Under the pieces are notes generated by a model. That model ran no database searches. It saw only the letters and a list, made by a program, of their open reading frames with translations, and was not told the DNA's origin. Position numbers and translations under genes: made by a program. Shown in pieces: positions 4,600 through 9,304 of a stretch of DNA of 9,304 nt (its first letter is position 1; every line of letters starts with the position of its first letter). Source of the stretch: Clostridiales bacterium (lineage in GTDB: Bacteria > Bacillota > Clostridia > Oscillospirales > Oscillospiraceae); NCBI GenBank assembly GCA_018374635.1, contig JAHAEW010000102.1:1-9304 (forward strand). Direction: 5' to 3'.

Positions 4600-7122
4600 G
4601 TGGAATTTAAACAGTATAGAGGAAAGAGTATCCTTGCATGGCTTTCTTATAATGCGAATTACGAAGATCCCCATGGAGGTATTAACAATCGCTGCTATGT
4701 TTATCCTCGTGTAATGAATGGTGCTAATTATGACCCTATTGACTCGACCGATTTTCCTAAATTGGGCCGTATCGAAGTGCGTATTCAAGGCGGAGACAGC
4801 GCTGATGATGTGTATTCAAATTTCGGCCCTTTAGTTAATATCAGGATCAATGGAGATCCATATCCCAATTACGATAGCAATAATATGTATAGTCTCAAGT
4901 ATAATCCACAGTATGGAAAAGCTAATTCTGAAATTTGGATTGAATCATTTTCCGGCAAAGGATTTTATCAGGTCATTGATGTCAATAGTAGTATTGAGAC
5001 AATACAAAGTGAGCGCTCAATACCTGAACCCGATTGCATAATTCGTACAGCACTTATTTTGCTAAGATGCGAAGATAAATTATATGGTCCTTTCGAATGC
5101 GATACAAAAGAAGGGATGACAGCACTCCATGGATTAAAGGATTACCAATATAGTGTTGGCGAATATGCTGCAATGAATTACAATGATGATCTTTTAGTAA
5201 TTGAGGATCAGGACGGAGAAGAAGCTCTCATTCTCATTCCAAAGGTATCCGTTCCTTCCCCTGACGAGTGCGAAATTCGTTACGATTGGATAAGCGAAGA
5301 AGTACTTATTGATAGTTTTGTTGATTCCCTGCGTGTCGAGAATTCCTACACTCGTGAACAAGTGCGTCAGCTCAAGGAAATGGTCCATCAGCTTGTTGAA
5401 AGCGGTGCCGGTGTGCAGTTTACGAATGACCGTATTGCTAAGATGCAAGCACTATTGCAAAGTATCGGTCAAAAAGAGGAATATGTCAGAGATGTTGTGG
5501 AATATGCACTTACGGATGAAAGCATGAAAGCAGCTCTGACTGAAGAAGTTGCGAATAATTATTTTGATCGGATTCAGAGTAAAATGCTTGAATTCTCCTC
5601 GGTGCAAGAACGCATAGACGGACTAAAGAAACAGGAGGCCGCCTTACAGCAAAGCGTGGAAATGCTTCAAGGAAGTGCTGAACATGGAAAGGCAGAAAGT
5701 TCTGAAGATGACCAGATAAGAATTTCTGAATTAACTCAAGAGATCGAAGAGTTGCGCAAAAGAAACGAGGCTTTAAACGAAGAAATCGGTCTTCACAAAG
5801 AAATAAAGGTTCTCACAGCAGAACGGGATCATTGGAAAAGCGAGCGAGACAAGGCAAAAGACAACTATGACCAACAGTTGATTGATAACAATGAACTTAA
5901 AAAGCAGTTTGATGCCACACTAAAATTGTTTAATGATAAAGCTACACAAACAGCTCGAATCCTTGACAGTAAGTTACTTGATAAAATTTTGCGCGGGATC
6001 GGTGAAGAACCAGCCGTAGAGGATATTGTGCCCTTTGATAGTTCTTTGCTCCATGCTGAGCCGATGGATGCTGTTGACATTATCAAGCGTGTAACTGATT
6101 TCATTAGTGAAAAAGCACACAGAGATGTAACCTCTAATGATGTTGCAAACTACCTTATCTGTATTACACAGGGGTTTATTACCACATTCGCTGGTGAACC
6201 TGGGACTGGTAAAACCTCTCTCTGTAACATTCTCGCAAAAGCTTTGGGGTTAGTAACAGATATTCCGCAAAGGCGTTTTGTCGATATCTCTGTCGAACGA
6301 GGGTGGTCTTCCCACAAGGACTTTATTGGATACTATAATCCTTTGTCGAAAAAGATGGAACGCAGTAACGGGGAAGTATTTGATGCATTCGAGCGAATGG
6401 ATAGCGAATATGATTGTGACCAGTCCAGAGTTGCTCCCTTTATTATCCTTCTCGACGAAGCAAATCTCAGCCCTATAGAGCATTATTGGGCAGCGTTCCT
6501 TAGAAACTGTGACTTCGCATCTGTGTCTAACCGTTCTATTCCTCTTGGCGGAACCAAAAGCTTTAAGCTTCCTGAGCATCTTCGCTTTCTTGCAACGGTC
6601 AATTTTGATCATACGACAGAGGAACTCTCCCCAAGATTTTTGGATAGAAGCTGGGTTATCATGTTGGAACCAACCAGAGTGGATGATGAAATCGATGAGG
6701 ATATCAAAAATGTTGAAGATATGGTATCTTTCGAGGCTATGAAGGCAGCATTCTGTATTCGGGAAGATGATGTGATTGATGAGGCGGTGCAAAATAAATG
6801 GAATGCCATTCAGAAGATTTTTAGAGATAGATCGCTCCAAATTATGCCTCGAAATCTGAAAATGGTAAAAAATTACTGTGCGGTTGGATGTAGATGTATG
6901 GAGCGTGACACTCCTGCAACAAAATTTGCGCCTCTGGATTACGCGTTATCCCAGAAAATTCTTCCTACCATCAACGGAAACGGCGAGAACTACCGCATGT
7001 TGATTGAAGACTTGCTGAAAGAATGCACGGCACAAAACATGCCGATAAGTGCTAAGCACCTCGAGAGAATGAAGCGTATTGCAGAAAATAACATGGGTTT
7101 CTATCAGTTCTTCTCTCGATAA
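4600..7122 (+). CDS. McrB-like coiled-coil AAA+ NTPase (CoCoNuT-like type IV restriction)
   Basis: This 840-aa protein should be the motor subunit of an McrBC-type restriction system, expected to hydrolyse GTP as in McrB. Residues 1-235 form a beta-rich domain I do not recognise (it contains KLYGPFECDTKEG). Residues about 325-450 are strongly coiled-coil (for example ELTQEIEELRKRNEALNEEI). Residues about 485-840 are an AAA+ domain: Walker A GEPGTGKT (532-539), Walker B IILLDEANLSP (Asp619, Glu620), signature LATVNFDHTT (Asn668, Asp670), and SPRFLDRSW with Arg679/Arg683. The signature is N-x-D rather than the N-x-x-D of E. coli McrB, as in the McrB branch paired with DUF2357-type McrC. There is no methyl-DNA-binding N-domain like E. 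coli McrB. GTG 4600 follows AAGGAGGAG with 6-base spacing. The stop is 28 bases before the nuclease gene. Confidence 0.87.
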   Translation: MEFKQYRGKSILAWLSYNANYEDPHGGINNRCYVYPRVMNGANYDPIDSTDFPKLGRIEVRIQGGDSADDVYSNFGPLVNIRINGDPYPNYDSNNMYSLKYNPQYGKANSEIWIESFSGKGFYQVIDVNSSIETIQSERSIPEPDCIIRTALILLRCEDKLYGPFECDTKEGMTALHGLKDYQYSVGEYAAMNYNDDLLVIEDQDGEEALILIPKVSVPSPDECEIRYDWISEEVLIDSFVDSLRVENSYTREQVRQLKEMVHQLVESGAGVQFTNDRIAKMQALLQSIGQKEEYVRDVVEYALTDESMKAALTEEVANNYFDRIQSKMLEFSSVQERIDGLKKQEAALQQSVEMLQGSAEHGKAESSEDDQIRISELTQEIEELRKRNEALNEEIGLHKEIKVLTAERDHWKSERDKAKDNYDQQLIDNNELKKQFDATLKLFNDKATQTARILDSKLLDKILRGIGEEPAVEDIVPFDSSLLHAEPMDAVDIIKRVTDFISEKAHRDVTSNDVANYLICITQGFITTFAGEPGTGKTSLCNILAKALGLVTDIPQRRFVDISVERGWSSHKDFIGYYNPLSKKMERSNGEVFDAFERMDSEYDCDQSRVAPFIILLDEANLSPIEHYWAAFLRNCDFASVSNRSIPLGGTKSFKLPEHLRFLATVNFDHTTEELSPRFLDRSWVIMLEPTRVDDEIDEDIKNVEDMVSFEAMKAAFCIREDDVIDEAVQNKWNAIQKIFRDRSLQIMPRNLKMVKNYCAVGCRCMERDTPATKFAPLDYALSQKILPTINGNGENYRMLIEDLLKECTAQNMPISAKHLERMKRIAENNMGFYQFFSR

Positions 7123-7150
7123 ACGACTAATACAAAAGGAGGACATATCC

Positions 7151-9013
7151 ATGATGGTAAAATGCACCTTATCATGTCAGAACCCAAGCCAAAGAGCTGA
7201 GTTCAACCTGTCGGACTGCCTCATGGATATGTCCTCTGTTGATTTTTCTAAATGCGCTGCGGTTTTTGAAGATGGCAGCTATGAGATTTACTTTGTGTGT
7301 GAGCAGTATAATAGGACTGAAGTTAAGTCCGTTGCTGTATGTGTGAATGGTGAGCAAGTAGGCGACATAATTTTAAGTGCTAATACAGCCATTGTTGAGG
7401 GATCTACAAGATACAGAGATGATATCTTTGCTAAGCAACCCTTTTTGCTCCATTATGATCTTATTGCTGTTTCTTTTATCTTGTCATTTGTTGACGGCTC
7501 ATCCAAAGAATATTTTACAGATTTTTTGCTGTGTGTGAGCAAGAATCAAGAAGATGCCACTAATATACAAAATATGCTCCAAGAGTTGATTGCATTTGAT
7601 GATTCACAGGTTGGTGAATGGATATTTTCTGATGGAAAACGAGGTGCAAGCAATAGCCTCTATGAAGGAAAATGGAATAAGCGCGCATATAAGTCTCTGA
7701 GTTCATATATTCAATTATTGGAGCAAGTAATTGCGTGCTATAAAAATAATTTTGCATACTTCAGGATGCAAGGTAAACATACAATCAAGCAGTCAAGTGT
7801 ACTCGTTCCTTATGAAAAGGTGAAAAAGGTTTCTCGTGACAGTTTTAATTGGATTATGCAAAATGCGGATCAATTAGCTAATGTTCCTTATAGTAGTGGT
7901 GTCCAATATCAGGGGAAAAACTATTTGCCTTATCACCTCAAAACGGATGCAAGCCAAAAAAGTTGGGACGTGTATGAAAATAGGATAGTCATTTCTTTTT
8001 TACACACCGTCTTGTTAAATGCAAAACAGATTTTTTTGGAGTTTGACAGAGATATTTTGAATGAGGAGCGGATTATTTCAAGAATTCATGGAAGTTTTCC
8101 CAAAGAATACTGTGCGCCAATCATTACAATTAAATCCTTGCAGATTTCTTTTTGCAGAATTCTATTAGGAAAGCTTAATCACTCCATTGATACACTGCAA
8201 AATCTCTACACGCAGTATGAAACGCTTTTTGATGTTCAAACTTCAATGCTGACGACCCTTCCAAGAAAAACAAGTAGATTTTGCGAAATCAAGCCTTATG
8301 CTCAAGTATTTAAGATTATAGTTCACTGGTTCCAGTATGGTGAGTACAGTCTGGAAAAAGAACGACTGATTTTGCAGGTTAAAACATTGGATAAATTGTT
8401 TGAATATTATTGCTTACTACAGCTTTTAAAGCTGTTAGCAGATAATGGATATCATAAAGCTGATATCCAAGAGCCTGCATTCAAGTACCTCTATACCTCG
8501 GCAGACGGGCATTACCAGAACGAACAAGATGTAGCAAATACATATGTGTTGAGCCGTAATCACATAACAGCAACATTATACTATCAGCCAGTTATTAGTG
8601 CATTTAACTTTGAAAATGGCCTTACATTATACAGAACAACAAGTAAAAAAGGCTACTATACCCCAGACTTTGTGTTGAAGTTCTCGTTCTCTGAGCATGA
8701 TGAGGAGTACATAATTTTTGATGCAAAATTTGCAAGTAGAGATACCATTAAGAACTTTCGGTTGCCAGAAGTTATTCGCAAGTACTCATGTGAGCTATGT
8801 GTAGCCGCTAACTCTCGTGCGCCTAAAATGGTATGGATTCTTCAAGGTAGGGTAAATAGTAATGAGAAGGCGATTTGGCGATACCACAATTCGCCACTAG
8901 TTTCCGTATGCCGGCCCGCCACATCATTTGGAATTGTTTCAGTCAATACAACTATAGAGATCAGGCAGCGATTGTGGAATGAGATAAAAAGTAATATCTT
9001 GCTCCTGCAGTAA
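7151..9013 (+). CDS. McrC-like DUF2357 / PD-(D/E)XK nuclease
   Basis: This 620-aa protein is the predicted nuclease partner of the McrB-like NTPase: McrC stimulates the McrB ring and cuts the target. Residues about 1-150 are beta-rich, followed by a DUF2357-like region with the motif SWDVYENRIV (about residues 275-285). Then come helices with LDKLFEYYCLLQLLKLL, a pattern shared by McrC-type proteins. The nuclease core is YYTPDFVLKF (Asp506) plus IIFDAKF (Asp524, Lys526), an apparently intact PD-(D/E)XK site. It is much longer than E. coli McrC (348 aa), as DUF2357-type members are. ATG 7151 was chosen because AAAAGGAGG lies 8 bases upstream; the frame is open back to 7079, but that ATG is inside the preceding gene. 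ATG 7154 is also possible. Probably cotranscribed from the promoter at 4304. Confidence 0.87.
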   Translation: MMVKCTLSCQNPSQRAEFNLSDCLMDMSSVDFSKCAAVFEDGSYEIYFVCEQYNRTEVKSVAVCVNGEQVGDIILSANTAIVEGSTRYRDDIFAKQPFLLHYDLIAVSFILSFVDGSSKEYFTDFLLCVSKNQEDATNIQNMLQELIAFDDSQVGEWIFSDGKRGASNSLYEGKWNKRAYKSLSSYIQLLEQVIACYKNNFAYFRMQGKHTIKQSSVLVPYEKVKKVSRDSFNWIMQNADQLANVPYSSGVQYQGKNYLPYHLKTDASQKSWDVYENRIVISFLHTVLLNAKQIFLEFDRDILNEERIISRIHGSFPKEYCAPIITIKSLQISFCRILLGKLNHSIDTLQNLYTQYETLFDVQTSMLTTLPRKTSRFCEIKPYAQVFKIIVHWFQYGEYSLEKERLILQVKTLDKLFEYYCLLQLLKLLADNGYHKADIQEPAFKYLYTSADGHYQNEQDVANTYVLSRNHITATLYYQPVISAFNFENGLTLYRTTSKKGYYTPDFVLKFSFSEHDEEYIIFDAKFASRDTIKNFRLPEVIRKYSCELCVAANSRAPKMVWILQGRVNSNEKAIWRYHNSPLVSVCRPATSFGIVSVNTTIEIRQRLWNEIKSNILLLQ

Positions 9014-9063
9014 ATCTTAGTGCATTTATCCTATTTCACATTATTTCGATTTTAGTGTGCATA

Positions 9064-9078
9064 ATAGGTGACACCTAT
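9064..9078. repeat. Perfect 15-base palindrome ATAGGTG-A-CACCTAT
   Basis: Seven-base arms pair perfectly around one central A. This looks more like a protein-binding operator or recombination site than an RNA hairpin, because the loop is too short. It lies 50 bases after the nuclease stop codon. No assigned function. Confidence 0.45.
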
Positions 9079-9087
9079 ATAAACTTC

Positions 9088-9106
9088 TGGCAACACCATG
9101 GCAACA
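9088..9106. repeat. Direct repeat TGGCAACA x2, 11-bp phase
   Basis: TGGCAACA occurs at 9088-9095 and again at 9099-9106, exactly 11 bases apart, so both copies face the same side of the helix. A similar 11-base pair, TGGCTACA (9288-9295) and TGGCTA (9299-9304, cut by the edge), lies at the right end. Short phased direct repeats are typical of integrase arm-type sites; this assignment is inference. Confidence 0.35.
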
Positions 9107-9133
9107 AAAAATCAGATAGCCTCTACTATCTGA
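9105..9133 (-). terminator. Intrinsic terminator reading leftward
   Basis: TCAGATAG (9112-9119) and CTATCTGA (9126-9133) form a perfect 8-bp stem with a 6-base loop. On the minus strand the stem is followed by a T-run (complement of the A-run at 9106-9111). On the plus strand there is no T-run after it. It would therefore stop transcripts entering from the right; it may also weakly terminate the nuclease transcript. Confidence 0.6.
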
Positions 9134-9236
9134 ATAATGGAAATAATGCCAATACCCTGAACTAAATCCCATAAGCAAATCTGTTTAGAAAACTTCTGAC
9201 AGGAGCGAGTGGGAATAAATATTTAGTGTTTTTGGA

Positions 9237-9285
9237 ATCCTGAAAAGCGTTGGTAATACAGCGTTTTTCAGGATTTTTCTTTTTT
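9237..9285 (+). terminator. Rho-independent terminator
   Basis: ATCCTGAAAAGCG (9237-9249) pairs with CGTTTTTCAGGAT (9262-9274) over 13 positions with one G-T wobble, around a 12-base loop. It is followed by TTTTCTTTTTT (9275-9285). This is a clear plus-strand terminator and the most likely end of the HTH/McrBC-like transcript, although it lies 224 bases after the nuclease stop. Confidence 0.75.
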
Positions 9286-9286
9286 G

Positions 9287-9304
9287 GTGGCTACAAATTG
9301 GCTA
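9287..9304. repeat. TGGCTACAAATTGGCTA direct repeat at window edge
   Basis: TGGCTA appears twice, 11 bases apart (9288 and 9299), and the second copy is cut by the window end. It matches the spacing and core (GGCNAC) of the TGGCAACA pair at 9088-9106. Possible integrase arm-binding sites; the family of repeats may continue outside the window. Confidence 0.3.

Larger units (their letters stand above)
9014..9304. other. Non-coding right flank with palindrome, terminators and repeats
   Basis: I see no gene in the last 291 bases. The stretch is AT-rich and contains a 15-base palindrome (9064-9078), a tandem TGGCAACA pair (9088-9106), a hairpin with a minus-strand T-run (9105-9133), a plus-strand terminator (9237-9285) and a TGGCTA pair (9287-9304) running to the edge. 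It might include an end of the mobile element, or simply be a gap between cargo genes. Confidence 0.5.

Noticed and set aside
7079..7150. Earlier start for the McrC-like protein
   Set aside because: ATG 7079 lies within the McrB-like gene without a ribosome binding site, whereas ATG 7151 has AAAAGGAGG at good spacing.
9014..9304. tRNA gene as attachment site
   Set aside because: No cloverleaf, anticodon arm or CCA-type end could be found on either strand.

Overview
The window looks like part of an integrative and mobilizable or conjugative element from a gut-type clostridial Firmicute (Lachnospiraceae/Oscillospiraceae-like). Support for this: a Tn916-type tyrosine integrase with an N-terminal arm-binding region, a MobC-like ribbon-helix-helix protein, an RSF1010-RepA-like ATPase, a DUF6061-like small protein, and strong AGGAGG-type ribosome binding sites on almost every gene. 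Taxonomy is inferred from gene families and style only; there is no rRNA or housekeeping marker.

Layout. (1) 1-2617, GC-rich, all plus strand: the tail of an upstream ORF, then integrase, MobC-like protein and RepA-like helicase, packed with a 2-nt gap and an 11-nt overlap, so probably one operon for excision/integration, DNA processing and replication. (2) 2618-3070: 453 bases without a convincing gene but dense in secondary structure. It holds 9-bp iteron-like units in inverted orientation, several hairpins, and a 13-bp direct repeat placed after two hairpins. It is the best candidate for the element's replication and/or transfer origin. (3) 3071-3375: DUF6061-like gene ending in a bidirectional terminator. 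(4) 3374-4252: a divergent pair, a Cro/CI-type repressor (minus) and a SLOG-family Rossmann protein (plus), sharing a short operator-rich promoter region. (5) 4304-9013, AT-rich: a promoter with extended -10, a 69-aa HTH protein, then an 840-aa McrB-like coiled-coil AAA+ NTPase and a 620-aa McrC/DUF2357-like PD-(D/E)XK nuclease. (6) 9014-9304: non-coding, with a palindrome, a minus-strand terminator, a plus-strand terminator and 11-bp-phased TGGCNACA repeats that could be integrase arm sites near an element end.

How it works together: the left half is the mobility and maintenance backbone, and the right half is cargo. The main cargo is a type IV (McrBC-type) restriction system of the coiled-coil kind, in which the McrB-like subunit lacks the classical methyl-DNA reader and instead has an uncharacterised beta-rich N-terminal domain plus a long coiled coil. 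It resembles the McrBC branch with an N-x-D motif, DUF2357-type McrC and coiled coils (CoCoNuT-like systems). A dedicated HTH protein probably keeps it under control. The SLOG/repressor pair next door may be a second, nucleotide-sensing accessory module. No relaxase, methyltransferase, tRNA gene or CRISPR array is visible.
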